A stretch of 64,000 bases of DNA from Bacillus_BE sp042263505 (GTDB lineage Bacteria; Bacillota; Bacilli; Bacillales; Cytobacillaceae). Each line of letters begins with the position of its first letter. Positions within the stretch are counted from its first letter, which is position 1. The position numbers and the translations under genes are program-made. The notes below the pieces were generated by a model. That model had not been told where the DNA came from. It did not search any database and worked only from the letters and a program-made list of their open reading frames with translations. Location of the stretch: the NCBI RefSeq assembly GCF_042263505.1, contig NZ_JBHKFI010000006.1, forward strand, positions 62,001 to 126,000, given 5' to 3'. Below are positions 1 to 9,052 of this stretch, one piece after another.

Positions 1-301
1 GTTGAATAGCCATAAGAAGCTGATCCTCTGCGTATTTTGCTCGACTAACAAGCTGGGGCACACATTGTGTATTCATCACCCAATTTAATTTTTCCTCTTC
101 ATTGCAAAAAAATGCAGCCCTTTCTGGATCGAAAAAGTAAATTGCTTTCGTCCATATACTTGTCAAAAAGCTGATTTCTTCTGGTCTTAAAAGCTTCTTT
201 GCAGCAAAATCGTTAAAAATTGGCTTGACACTATTTGTCGCATGATAAGATCGAGCAAAACAGCTAACAAATGCCGTTAAACTTTCTTCGTAATTCTCCA
301 T
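1..301 (-). CDS. class I SAM-dependent methyltransferase, YktD-like (partial)
   Basis: This is the N-terminal 100 codons of a gene that runs off the left edge. It starts at an ATG at 301 preceded by GGTGGAG. The protein begins MENYEESLTAFVSCFARSYH and continues with an 'IFNDFAAKKLL' stretch and a 'YFFDPERAAFF' stretch. This pattern is typical of the leucine-carboxyl-methyltransferase-like class I SAM methyltransferases of Bacillus (YktD type), which are often labelled polyketide O-methyltransferase without a known substrate. The SAM-binding core lies outside the window. Family assignment is by pattern recognition; the substrate is unknown. Confidence 0.65.
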   Translation of the reverse strand, partial: MENYEESLTAFVSCFARSYHATNSVKPIFNDFAAKKLLRPEEISFLTSIWTKAIYFFDPERAAFFCNEEEKLNWVMNTQCVPQLVSRAKYAEDQLLMAIQ

Positions 302-324
302 CAGCTCTCCACCTTTCAAATAGC

Positions 325-358
325 AAAAAACTCCCTAGAGTTTTTTCTCTAGAGAGTT
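325..358 (-). terminator. rho-independent terminator after pepF
   Basis: On the minus strand an AACTCTCTAGAG / CTCTAGGGAGTT stem (one mismatch) with an A6 loop is followed by a T run. It lies between the pepF stop and the methyltransferase start and should end the pepF transcript. Confidence 0.7.
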
Positions 359-477
359 ATATTAAAGCAGAAGTAGCTATCAGTCAAATAAAATTTCATT
401 ATAACACAAATATCAATATTTGTCAATATGTTTTTTTTGCAATTTATATATTATTCTTTTGTAGGCCAGAACTGAGT

Positions 478-2268
478 TTATGGAAGTTGTGCAAATTCTT
501 CTATTAATTCGCCAAATTTCGTTAATGCATTATCAAGCGGTTCTCGGGCGGTTAAGTCAACCCCTGTATTTTTTAATAATTCCAATGGATAATCCGAGCT
601 TCCACTCTTTAAAAATTTAATATAGGCATTCAGCGTTTGTTGGTCTCCTTCAAATATTTTTGTGGCTATATATATGGCTGAAGCATATCCCGTTGCGTAT
701 TTATAGACATAAAATGGACGATAAAAATGCGGAATCCGTGACCATCCATATTTTACTTCATCCTCAAAAACCAGTTCGTTCCCATTATATTCTCTAAATA
801 ATCTTTCATACACTTGATTGAATACCTCTACATTCAGCGGTACTCCCTGTTCGACCATTTCATGCGTTATCATTTCAAACTCAGCAAACATAACCTGAGT
901 AAAAAACGTTCCCTTAAATTGATCAATGAAATGATTAAGTAAGTGCTTACGTATAGATGGATTGGTTTCTGTTTTTAATAAATAGAGAATAAGGAGAACC
1001 TCGTTCACCGTAGAAGCCACTTCCGCCACAAAGATGCTGTAGCCTGCATAAATTTGCGGCTGATGTTTTGAACTAAGTGTGCTATGCACCCCATGACCAC
1101 ATTCATGTACTAATGTAAATAAGCTATCGAGATCATCATGATGATTTAAAAGAATAAAAGGATGAACGCCATAAACCCCAAGATTATAGGCACCTGAACG
1201 TTTTCCTGGTGTTTCACGCACATCAAGAAACCTCCCATTGCGGAATTCCTTTAAAATGTTGAGGTATTCTTCCCCAAGTGGGGCTAATGCCTTAAGCATG
1301 GTTGCATATGCCTCGTTATAAGTAATAACAGGTTTTACCCCTTTCACCAACGGAACACTCATATCATAAGCCCGCAGCTCATTAAGGCCAAGCTTTTCTT
1401 TACGAATCTCTGTGTAGCGATGAAGGAGTTCAAGATGATTCTTTGTCGTCTGGATGAGATTTACATAAACCTTCTTCGGCACTCGATCCCCAAACAATCC
1501 TTTTTCGAGTGCGGAAGGATAATTTCTGAGTCTTGCAAGTGTCACATTATTTTTAATGGCCGCACTCAGTGTTGAAGCTATCGAATTTTTCAATTGAACA
1601 TATGGCTGATAATAAGCCTTATAAGCTTCCTTACGCTTCTTTCGATTCTCATCCTCGATTAATTTCGAATACATTCCTCTCGTTAATTCAACCTTTTCCC
1701 CATTGTCATTCGTTACTTCACCAAAGCGAATATCTGCGTTATTGATCATTCCATACGTTTTATTAGGTGCGGAAAGTGCCTCTCCAAGCTGGGAAAGGAT
1801 CCCTTCCTGATCTTTACTTAAGACATGTGGCTTATAGCGAAAAGATTCCAATAAATCCTTTTCAAAATATTGAAGACTAGGCTCCTCTCTTATGTATTTT
1901 TTCAAAGTGTCTTCTTCTAAGCTTAATAAAAATGGCATAAAAAAGGAGGTAGAGGCATTCACCTTGACACTGAGCTGACGGGCACGGTCAAGTAAGGATT
2001 GCGCCTTTGTCTCGCGTGTATCCTCATCAGCCAAAAGCATTGCGTAGGCAAAAAGCTTGTTGAGTAAAAATTCCAGTTCTTCGCTCATTTCCAAATACCG
2101 GCAGAGGGAAAAACCATCATGTATATTTCCATCATAGGCTTTTAATTTTTTCCCAATTTCAGCAATTTGCTGATAATCCTGTTCCCATTTGTTAAAATCA
2201 ATATAAAGATCCGTGAGATCCCATTTTTCTTCTTTGGGCACTTCGCTTCTTGACTGGTAGATTTTCAT
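478..2268 (-). CDS. pepF: oligoendopeptidase F (M3 family zinc peptidase)
   Basis: A cytoplasmic zinc metallopeptidase of about 596 residues that cleaves short oligopeptides. The M3 zinc motif HECGH is visible near residue 386 in the context TLVHECGHGVHSTLSS. The rest of the chain has the usual PepF content, including the C-terminal 'YKYATGYASAIYIA' region. Length matches the family (about 600 residues). The start is taken as the ATG at 2268 because AAGGAG lies nine bases upstream; an in-frame TTG two codons earlier is too close to that site. No signal peptide. It is probably monocistronic and ends at the hairpin at 325-358. Confidence 0.93.
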   Translation of the reverse strand: MKIYQSRSEVPKEEKWDLTDLYIDFNKWEQDYQQIAEIGKKLKAYDGNIHDGFSLCRYLEMSEELEFLLNKLFAYAMLLADEDTRETKAQSLLDRARQLSVKVNASTSFFMPFLLSLEEDTLKKYIREEPSLQYFEKDLLESFRYKPHVLSKDQEGILSQLGEALSAPNKTYGMINNADIRFGEVTNDNGEKVELTRGMYSKLIEDENRKKRKEAYKAYYQPYVQLKNSIASTLSAAIKNNVTLARLRNYPSALEKGLFGDRVPKKVYVNLIQTTKNHLELLHRYTEIRKEKLGLNELRAYDMSVPLVKGVKPVITYNEAYATMLKALAPLGEEYLNILKEFRNGRFLDVRETPGKRSGAYNLGVYGVHPFILLNHHDDLDSLFTLVHECGHGVHSTLSSKHQPQIYAGYSIFVAEVASTVNEVLLILYLLKTETNPSIRKHLLNHFIDQFKGTFFTQVMFAEFEMITHEMVEQGVPLNVEVFNQVYERLFREYNGNELVFEDEVKYGWSRIPHFYRPFYVYKYATGYASAIYIATKIFEGDQQTLNAYIKFLKSGSSDYPLELLKNTGVDLTAREPLDNALTKFGELIEEFAQLP

Positions 2269-2415
2269 ATACAAAAACTCCTTTTCATAGGTTGAGTAAA
2301 AATTTCCATTGGCATGATAAACTTATTATACTAAATATATTTCCTATGTCTTATCCTAAACCCTTCAAGGTTCAAGAGTCGATAATATTAATTGAAACAG
2401 AAAGGCAGTGAAAAT

Positions 2416-3204
2416 ATGGCCAACACTTTACCACATATAGAAAATGCTCAAAACACGCTATATCTCCCGCCAAAAGGAGATTTTATCACCTTTATTGACG
2501 ATGCCCATTATGCAGAAAAGGTTCGTGAATGGGGCTTATCGACAACGAAAGAGGTGAAAACACAATTTTGGTACAAGGAAGCAAACCAGCAAAGGCTTGT
2601 CATCATTAAAGGTTATGAAGCTTATGGAATAACGGGTGAATATGATACCATCGTGATCAAATTTCAGGATGGCCATTTAAGCTGCATTCATCCTGCCTAT
2701 TTAAAAGAAATGCAATCACCAAGCTTTAGTAAAGGAATTTCCTCTAATCTTGAGAACACAAAAAAGGAAATAACTGGACCTGTAAAGGAAACGAAAGGTA
2801 ACGAGAAACCTGTCTCAGAAAAAAAAGCACCATCAAAGCAGGCAAAAGATAAGAAAGAGAAAGCACCAAAACTCGTGCTTCCAGAGGAAAAAGTTCATTT
2901 TACCGCTGTCGTCAAGCAATTTGCCCTAAGTTGGAATCATTTTAACGAAGAAAATGATGAAGTAGTTGTTTTGCAGGATGTCATCATCGAACAGGAAGAA
3001 CCGATTGAAGTGGGACTTGCCTTCTGCTCCCATTCCAAGACCTTGAAAAAATTCGAACTCACTCCAGGTGAAATCATTGAATTCGACGGAAAAATCATCA
3101 AAAAGAAATTACCAAAAGGAAAAGACGTCGATGATGAAGAACTTCTTATCGAGTTGCCTGTTTCTTATAAAATCAACAACCCATCTAAAATAAAGAAAAA
3201 CTAA
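2416..3204 (+). CDS. conserved hypothetical protein with a Lys-rich linker
   Basis: An unrecognised 262-residue protein starting MANTLPHIENAQ. The ATG at 2416 is used because an AAAGGCAGTG-like ribosome site precedes it; a TTG eight codons upstream lacks one. An N-terminal part of about 110 residues is followed by a Lys/Glu/Pro-rich low-complexity linker (about residues 110-160) and a compact C-terminal part rich in beta-type residues ending with a Lys-rich tail. No signal peptide or membrane segment is visible. Its 3' end abuts an out-of-frame fragment of leuA, so the locus has been rearranged. I do not know its function. Confidence 0.55.
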   Translation: MANTLPHIENAQNTLYLPPKGDFITFIDDAHYAEKVREWGLSTTKEVKTQFWYKEANQQRLVIIKGYEAYGITGEYDTIVIKFQDGHLSCIHPAYLKEMQSPSFSKGISSNLENTKKEITGPVKETKGNEKPVSEKKAPSKQAKDKKEKAPKLVLPEEKVHFTAVVKQFALSWNHFNEENDEVVVLQDVIIEQEEPIEVGLAFCSHSKTLKKFELTPGEIIEFDGKIIKKKLPKGKDVDDEELLIELPVSYKINNPSKIKKN

Positions 3205-3206
3205 AG

Positions 3207-3413
3207 AACGTTCTTATCGATTATAAAATTAATTCGATTTCTAAAGAAAAGGACTCTATCGGTGAAGTTTTTGTAAAAGTTCGTAATGAAGAATCCTTTG
3301 TTCAAGGAAGAGCCATTAATGTGGATATCATTGTTGCCAGTGCCAATGCCTATATCGATACGATAAATCGTTTGAAGGTCACAGGTAGAAAATATTTAAA
3401 AATTAAACAGTAA
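3207..3413 (+). pseudogene. orphan C-terminal fragment of 2-isopropylmalate synthase (leuA)
   Basis: Directly after the stop of the preceding gene, a different frame reads about 68 residues without a start codon. It contains 'DYKINSISKEKDSIGEVFVK' and 'VDIIVASANAYIDTINRL'. This has the pattern of the C-terminal regulatory (leucine-binding) domain of LeuA, where DYRIN..TGGKDALGEV and D(V/I)(L/I)EASA.AY(L/I)NA(L/I)NR are typical. In-frame TAA at 3186-3188 and the lack of ATG, GTG or TTG show that it is not an independent gene. It is read as the remnant of a deleted leuA copy. No leucine biosynthesis gene lies nearby. Confidence 0.6.
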
Positions 3414-3445
3414 ATTTACTATAATTATATTATGTAACCTAATGC

Positions 3446-3491
3446 AAAATGGATATGAACCCCATCCAACCGTTCATGCCCATTTTGTTTT
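3446..3491 (+). terminator. terminator-like hairpin
   Basis: AAAATGGATATGAAC pairs with GTTCATGCCCATTTT apart from two mismatches, followed by GTTTT. It would end plus-strand transcription from the unknown gene and leuA fragment. The rest of 3414-3667 shows nothing else. Confidence 0.5.
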
Positions 3492-3667
3492 ATCGAAAAC
3501 CATTACTTTCTATACTGTTACTAAACTAATTCCTAGATTAAACAAATAGTTCGTATTTTTAAAATGTATCACTCAAATTTTCAAGAGAAACATATATTGA
3601 CTTGGTAAATATAAAAATCTAGAAATCATAATCCAATTTCGCTTGTTAGATGGAATGATCGCTGTCC

Positions 3668-4267
3668 CTATTTGAACCATCCTTTTTCCTTGAATTGTGT
3701 AATGGCTTCAATTCGATTTTTAACTTCAAGTTTATCTAAAATAGTTGAAATATAGTTTCGCACTGTACCCGTCTTAATCCTTAATTGATCCGCAATCTCC
3801 TTTGTGTTCTTCCCATCTGCGACAAGCTCGAGCACTTCCTTCTCTCGATCGGTCAACGGATTTTCATCATTATATACATCATCCATCAATTCTGGTGCAT
3901 AGATTCGCCTTCCTGAAATAACACTTCTAATCGTACTTGCCAGTTCATCACTTGGGCTATCTTTTAATAAATAACCGCTTACTCCTGCCTTAATCGCTCT
4001 CCGGAAGTAACCCGTCCTTGCAAAAGTTGTTAAGATAATGACTTTGCAATCCAATCCCTTTAACTCTTCTGCAGCATCTAATCCACTTTTTTCAGGCATT
4101 TCTATATCCATGATACAAACATCCGGATGGAGTTGGTGAACGAGGGAAACAGCTTCCTTACCGTTGCTTGCTTTTCCAACCACTTCGAGGTCCTCTTCAA
4201 GATTAAGCAATGATCCAAGTGCGCCTAGCATCATTCGTTGGTCCTCGGCAATAACGATTCGAATCAT
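3668..4267 (-). CDS. desR: two-component response regulator DesR
   Basis: A NarL/LuxR-type response regulator of 199 residues, the same length as B. subtilis DesR. The receiver domain (about 1-120) carries the acidic pocket AED and the phospho-acceptor Asp54 in CIMDIEMPEKSG. The C-terminal LuxR HTH (about 130-195) reads 'LTDREKEVLELVADGKNTKEIA'. Phosphorylated DesR activates the des desaturase gene in the cold. The start is set at the second ATG (4267), because GGTGGAG sits just before it and inside the longer reading. It follows desK by about 20 bases, so the two are probably one operon. A DesR-type box lies upstream of des. Confidence 0.93.
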   Translation of the reverse strand: MIRIVIAEDQRMMLGALGSLLNLEEDLEVVGKASNGKEAVSLVHQLHPDVCIMDIEMPEKSGLDAAEELKGLDCKVIILTTFARTGYFRRAIKAGVSGYLLKDSPSDELASTIRSVISGRRIYAPELMDDVYNDENPLTDREKEVLELVADGKNTKEIADQLRIKTGTVRNYISTILDKLEVKNRIEAITQFKEKGWFK

Positions 4268-4286
4268 CTGAACTCCACCCTTCATT

Positions 4287-5396
4287 TTATTTGGCGATAT
4301 TTGGTACCCTCATAGTAATAGTTGTACCAGCTTGATTACAAATATCTAGACTGCCATTTACAAACTCAAGCCGCTCTTTCATTCCTAACAATCCGTTTCC
4401 CTTTTTTATTTCTTCCTCTTCAGGAATCCCTTTCCCATTATCCTGAACAATAATTTTTATCTCATTTTCATCCTGTTCAAATTGAATCGTACATCGGGAA
4501 GCCTGACTATGTTTTACGACATTATTAACTGCTTCTTTTATGCAAAGACTGAGAATATTTTCGAGAAAAATGGAGAGATTGCTGATTTTCATATCAGAAT
4601 GAGTTACTTCAATATTAGCTGCTTCTAATAGTTGCTGAACATTCTTCATTTCTTCCTTAATTCTAATTCCACGCATTTGCGATACAAGGGTTCGTAATTC
4701 TTTTAACGCCGTTCTTGCCGTTTGCTGAACATCTGCTAACTCTCCCTTTGACTGTTCAGGATCCTTATCGATCAGCTTTCGTGCCAATTCACTCTTTAAG
4801 CCAATCAGGGATAACTTTTGGCCAAGCGTATCGTGCAAATCTCGAGCAATCCTTTGCCTTTCCTCCTGTTTCACTAATTCCGATATTCGTTTATTTGCAT
4901 CTTCCAGCTGTTCTTCAAGCTTGCCCTGTTTTTTCCGATTATAAAGATTGAATGGGAGAAGAATCACACTAATCCAAATAATTATGACAAAAGGTAATTG
5001 CTTAAAAAACTCTGTATCCTGGAGCACAAAATGATAATTAATCGAGAACGTAGTAAAGACCAAATGAATGATATATAGCGTTAAAAAGGCAACACGATTT
5101 TTAATATAACCATTATAATAGGCAATAAAAAAGGCAAAATATACAAAGTTATATAATATGGACATGGTTAACGATATTGCTATGAGGATCCCAGTCCATA
5201 TATAAACAAACCATTTTCTTGAAATAAAAGCTAACCGATAAAAAATTAAAAACAAAATCGTTAAAGTAATCCCAATAATAATTTCCTTCGTTGTCGAAGA
5301 TTGAAACACAAAATAAAACGGTAATATACTAAAAACACTCCAAATATAGGGAGAAATCCCTGAATGCTTTTGAAGGATCATCCATTTTCTTCTCAT
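4287..5396 (-). CDS. desK: membrane thermosensor histidine kinase DesK
   Basis: A membrane-bound sensor kinase of about 369 residues. The N-terminus has five likely membrane segments (about 1-150), beginning ILQKHSGISPYIWSVF, very close to what I recall of the B. subtilis DesK first segment that senses membrane thickness. A coiled coil follows, with 'EEQLEDANKRISELVKQEER'. The HisKA_3 phospho-acceptor helix is RQRIARDLHDTLGQKLSL (His near residue 188). A HATPase_c domain ends with 'GNGLLGMKERL'. It controls DesR phosphorylation according to membrane fluidity. The ATG at 5396 is preferred over a TTG four codons earlier. Confidence 0.93.
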   Translation of the reverse strand: MRRKWMILQKHSGISPYIWSVFSILPFYFVFQSSTTKEIIIGITLTILFLIFYRLAFISRKWFVYIWTGILIAISLTMSILYNFVYFAFFIAYYNGYIKNRVAFLTLYIIHLVFTTFSINYHFVLQDTEFFKQLPFVIIIWISVILLPFNLYNRKKQGKLEEQLEDANKRISELVKQEERQRIARDLHDTLGQKLSLIGLKSELARKLIDKDPEQSKGELADVQQTARTALKELRTLVSQMRGIRIKEEMKNVQQLLEAANIEVTHSDMKISNLSIFLENILSLCIKEAVNNVVKHSQASRCTIQFEQDENEIKIIVQDNGKGIPEEEEIKKGNGLLGMKERLEFVNGSLDICNQAGTTITMRVPNIAK

Positions 5397-5518
5397 TATT
5401 AACCCCAATAATATTTATTCAAAAATCAAATCAGCAAAATTCCCTTTATAGCATTTTATCGTAAATAATTTTTAAGGTCGAACTATTTTTTGAAGTTCAA
5501 TAAATTCGACTGATTCTG

Positions 5519-6541
5519 CTAAAAGGATACCCGTTTTTTAGATTTTATATCAAACTCCTTAACCGCTTGATATCCGACAAATTTATGGTTTGTTTCATCC
5601 CAAAGTCGAAATTTTAAAGAGCTTAATGATGTTTTTAATGTAATGGTGGGCACATTTTGTAAAGGAATTGTCTGATTATGTGCCTCTTCCAGCTGATAAT
5701 TGGGCACTCTTGGACTTAAATGGTGAACATGATGATATCCAATATTTCCAGTTAGCCATTGCAGCATTTTCGGTAAGTAATAAAAGGAGCTCCCTTCCAC
5801 TGCTGCTTTCACATAATCCCAGTATTCATCTTCTTCAAAATAGGAATCTTCAAAAGTATGTTGAACGTAAAATAGCCAAATCCCGGCAACACCTGCAACA
5901 TAGATGATTATCCCTTGAATGATTAAAAATGGTCCCCAACCTAGTAGGCTCCCTAATAGGAAGATGCCCAAACCGATGACAAGGTTTGTCATATAGGTAT
6001 TTATCCGTTCCTTTAACTTTGCCGTTTTGCGATTAAAGCGATTTTTAAGTAAAACAAGATAGATAGGTCCTAATCCAAACATAATAAGGGGATTACGATA
6101 TAATCGATAAGCAATTTTTACTCCTATTGGAGCAGAAACATATTCTTTAATAGTTAGAACCCAGATATCTCCAGTTCCTCTTTTATCAAGATTCGAACTT
6201 GTTGCATGATGGACAGCATGATCATGCTGCCATTGACGATAAGGGAAAAAGGTAAGAATTCCGGTAATCGTACCGATTACATTATTCAAGTTTCGATGGC
6301 GAAAAAAAGAATAATGACAACAATCATGAAAAATGATAAAAATTCTCACCAAAAATCCAGCTGCTACAATACAAATGGGAATTGTTAAGAAAACTGAAGC
6401 TGATAAGCAATAATAAGCTAACATCCATAATAAAATAAAAGGAATTATTGTATTGACCATTTGCCATATACTTTTCTTTGTATTCGTTTTCTCATATGGC
6501 GACATTTGCTTCCGCAATGCGATTTGTTTTTGTTTTGTCAT
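5519..6541 (-). CDS. des: membrane acyl-lipid desaturase (Delta5-type)
   Basis: An integral membrane di-iron fatty acid desaturase of 340 residues that introduces cis double bonds into membrane lipid acyl chains at low temperature. The three histidine boxes are present: HDCCH, HDHAVHH and HHVHH, between hydrophobic segments. An AGGAAGGG ribosome site precedes the ATG. It lies first in a same-strand des-desK-desR array as in B. subtilis, with 110 bp before desK. A DesR-type operator lies at 6608-6637, and a possible -10 (TATATT) lies between operator and start. Cold induction through DesK/DesR is expected from the family. Confidence 0.93.
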   Translation of the reverse strand: MTKQKQIALRKQMSPYEKTNTKKSIWQMVNTIIPFILLWMLAYYCLSASVFLTIPICIVAAGFLVRIFIIFHDCCHYSFFRHRNLNNVIGTITGILTFFPYRQWQHDHAVHHATSSNLDKRGTGDIWVLTIKEYVSAPIGVKIAYRLYRNPLIMFGLGPIYLVLLKNRFNRKTAKLKERINTYMTNLVIGLGIFLLGSLLGWGPFLIIQGIIIYVAGVAGIWLFYVQHTFEDSYFEEDEYWDYVKAAVEGSSFYYLPKMLQWLTGNIGYHHVHHLSPRVPNYQLEEAHNQTIPLQNVPTITLKTSLSSLKFRLWDETNHKFVGYQAVKEFDIKSKKRVSF

Positions 6542-6607
6542 CGGTTATTTCCCTTCCTCTTTGTTGTACTAAATATACTTCAGTGGTCGATAGCTTTGTA
6601 GACATAC

Positions 6608-6637
6608 ATGTCATGAACGTTATATGATAAATGTCAT
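6608..6637 (-). promoter_or_regulatory. putative DesR operator upstream of des
   Basis: Read on the minus strand the site is ATGACATTT-A-TCA, seven bases, then TTCATGACAT. It lies about 67 bp upstream of the des start. The repeated ATGACA element and position fit a DesR activation site. The same arrangement recurs at 11843-11872, identical at 24 of 30 positions. Confidence 0.6.
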
Positions 6638-6723
6638 GTTTTCCTTTTAAATGACTAATGAGGACCCTCTCATGGTACTTAAGAGTATCCTCATTTTGTA
6701 TGTTTCTTAAAATTGTATGATCA

Positions 6724-8214
6724 TTATGAGCTCAGTTTAGAGAGAATCTGGATGATTTCATCCTCAATCACTTTTCCAGTTGATTCGTCCTTTAATTGAT
6801 TCATTAGAATGGAAAAGATTAGAGTATCCCCTCTTTGAGTTAACACATAGCCGGATAATGAGCTAACCGATGTTAAAGAACCCGTCTTCGCAAAAACATT
6901 TCCCTTTAAGGGGAAGGCTTTCATCCGATTTCTTAACGTTCCTCCAACCATTCTTTTACTTTCACCCGCCACTGGTAAAGCGTTTTTAAAGGAATCGAAC
7001 CATTTCTCCTTTTGAATTGAATAGAGTAATTGCGTTATCTCATTCGGCGGTATCGCATTAATATGGGATATACCTGAGCCATCACGAAGAATGAGATTCT
7101 CTGGATGGACACCAAATTGATGTAATTCATTTTGCATTACATTTATTCCTGCCTTCCAGCTCCCTTCTTTATGAACCATCCTTCCCATTTCCTTTGTTAA
7201 AATTTCCGCATGACCATTATTGCTTAATTTCATAAACGGGATAAGCAATTGTTTTAAAGGGATTGATTCTCGAGTTGCAAGAATTTGTGATTTGACAGGT
7301 GTTTTTTCAACCTTTATTTTTCCTTTAATGTTGATTTCGTTTTTATATAGAGCTTGCTTAAATAATGAAAGGGCATATTGGGTCGGATTCCAAACCGCAA
7401 TCGTCTCTTTGATTGACTTCCGTTTTATCGGAATGTTCCCGATTATTTCAATTGCGTTTGAGCCATGCTTTCTATGGATTTTGATAGTCGTTTTATGATC
7501 GGATGAAACAGTCTTTGCCTTGTTTATGATTTTGACATAATGATTTTCTGGAGAAACAGTTATTTTTGCTCTCCCTCTGATCCACTTTGCTGGAGAAATG
7601 GTAAGAATCACCGTTCCTGCATCAAAATCTTGATCAGGTGAAGCTGTTAATGCAGATACTTGTGCGCCGTAATACGTCCCCTCATCGCTCCAAGGTAAAT
7701 CTATAGAATAACGAATATCATCAAACCATGTATCATCCCCGATGATGTCTCCTTCTATTTCGTGCACGCCTTTTTGATGCAACTCTTTAGCAAGTCTCTG
7801 AAAATCCTGAAATAATATTGTTGGATCTCCTCGTCCTCTTAAATATAGATTTCCATGAAGCTGATTGTTTCTTATTTTTCCATCTGTATGTAGTTCAGTA
7901 AAAAAGGTATGTTCTTCTCCAAGCGTTGATAATGCTGTTGCAGCCGTTATAAGCTTTAAATTGGAGGCTGGGATAAAGCGATCTGCACCTTGATGCTGAT
8001 ATAATAGTTCTCCTGTTATTCCAGAACGAACACTTATACCTATAGACGCCCCATTTAAAGTTGGTTTCGTTTGAATGAGTTGGTCCAGTTCCTCCTTCCA
8101 ACTACCTGTCGATGCTACTGGTTTAGCCTGTTTTTCACTAACTGCATTAACTGGAATAAAACTAAAAAACAACAGGAGCTGAAAACAGATAATAAAATGG
8201 AATCTATTTTTCAA
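6724..8214 (-). CDS. dacC: D-alanyl-D-alanine carboxypeptidase/endopeptidase, PBP4a type
   Basis: A secreted class C penicillin-binding protein (peptidase S13) of 496 residues that trims peptidoglycan stem peptides. The N-terminal signal peptide ends near VNAVSE (about residue 25). The active-site Ser84 is in SNLK (SxxK). The SNN motif appears as LSNNGHAEIL, and KTG appears as FAKTGSLTSVSSLSGY. The start is a TTG at 8214 with AGAGGT in front. Length agrees with DacC (about 491). A hairpin near 6656-6698 lies downstream but lacks a clear T run on the minus strand. No operon partner is visible. Confidence 0.92.
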   Translation of the reverse strand: MKNRFHFIICFQLLLFFSFIPVNAVSEKQAKPVASTGSWKEELDQLIQTKPTLNGASIGISVRSGITGELLYQHQGADRFIPASNLKLITAATALSTLGEEHTFFTELHTDGKIRNNQLHGNLYLRGRGDPTILFQDFQRLAKELHQKGVHEIEGDIIGDDTWFDDIRYSIDLPWSDEGTYYGAQVSALTASPDQDFDAGTVILTISPAKWIRGRAKITVSPENHYVKIINKAKTVSSDHKTTIKIHRKHGSNAIEIIGNIPIKRKSIKETIAVWNPTQYALSLFKQALYKNEINIKGKIKVEKTPVKSQILATRESIPLKQLLIPFMKLSNNGHAEILTKEMGRMVHKEGSWKAGINVMQNELHQFGVHPENLILRDGSGISHINAIPPNEITQLLYSIQKEKWFDSFKNALPVAGESKRMVGGTLRNRMKAFPLKGNVFAKTGSLTSVSSLSGYVLTQRGDTLIFSILMNQLKDESTGKVIEDEIIQILSKLSS

Positions 8215-8413
8215 ATAATGAACCTCTTTTCATACTTTTAACTTTTTTAAGATTAGAACCAAAAATCATTTTCGATTATTTATATTCTCCACAAAAACTC
8301 CCATTTTATAATTCCATCCTTCTTTATGTATGATTTATCAGTTTGTGTAACATTAACGATGTAAGGAATGTAGTCGAGTATATGGATTTATCGATGTCCA
8401 AGGAGGTGGTGAG

Positions 8414-8933
8414 ATGGAAGAAAGTCTTTTTCAAAAGGTAGAAGTTGCAGAAGTTAACAGAGGATGAAAGAATGAAAAAGAATTTTTCGATATGATTAGT
8501 TTTTGTATATTGTTTTTCCTGACAGTAAGCTTCGGATACGCTGCTGAAAAAACGGAGTATAAGTTTTTTGGAATCGGATCAGAGGTACATAAATCAACTG
8601 ATGATTCTAGATATACGGTGAAAAATCAAGGAAATAAAAAAAACGAAGGATTCGTTTTCACCCCGCAAAATATCAAGGGTAGGGAAAAAACTTCGTTTCT
8701 GTTGATTTAAAAGGAAAAGGAGAAGTCCTTTTAAAAATCTCAGAAACGGACGCCCGAGGTACTTTCTTAAAAGAGACCGTATCACAACCAATACAGCTTT
8801 CTGATAACTGGCAAACCTTGAAGCTGGATATTCTCCTTCAAACAAACAGCAAATCGACGTCTCCGTGGTCACGAATAAAAAAATAGCGACTGAATTCTAT
8901 TTCGATAAGGTGAAAGTACATCCATCAAACTAA
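8414..8933 (+). pseudogene. frameshifted remnant of an exported protein with a jelly-roll-like C-terminus
   Basis: A strong ribosome site (AAGGAGGTGGTGAG) precedes an ATG at 8414, but the open frame ends after 17 codons. Coding sense continues in other frames: LQKLTEDERMKK, then a hydrophobic export-like segment ISFCILFFLTVSFGYAA from 8492, then 'VDLKGKGEVLLKISETDA' after a one-base loss in the A run near 8685-8690, then 'QIDVSVVTNKKIATEFYFD' after another one-base loss near 8845. At least four small lesions are needed. The C-terminal part resembles a carbohydrate-binding or jelly-roll beta domain, but the family is not recognised. The terminator after it is intact. Confidence 0.6.
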
Positions 8934-8937
8934 GTCC

Positions 8938-8973
8938 AAGAGGAAGCCTGAGAGTATTCAGCTTCCTCTTCTC
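8938..8973 (+). terminator. rho-independent terminator
   Basis: AAGAGGAAGC pairs with GCTTCCTCTT and is followed by a pyrimidine-rich run. It ends the decayed gene at 8414-8933. Confidence 0.65.
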
Positions 8974-9052
8974 TCTTCTCATAGGTTATTGCCAAATCAT
9001 CAATGAAAAGACAAGCATAAATTAATAGAAAATGATGATTGGGGGTCAAGAT

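Noticed and set aside
6656..6698. Hairpin AATGAGGA...TCCTCATT as terminator of dacC
   Set aside because: On the minus strand it is followed by AGTCATTT rather than a T run; the orientation with T residues does not serve any gene, so it was not annotated.
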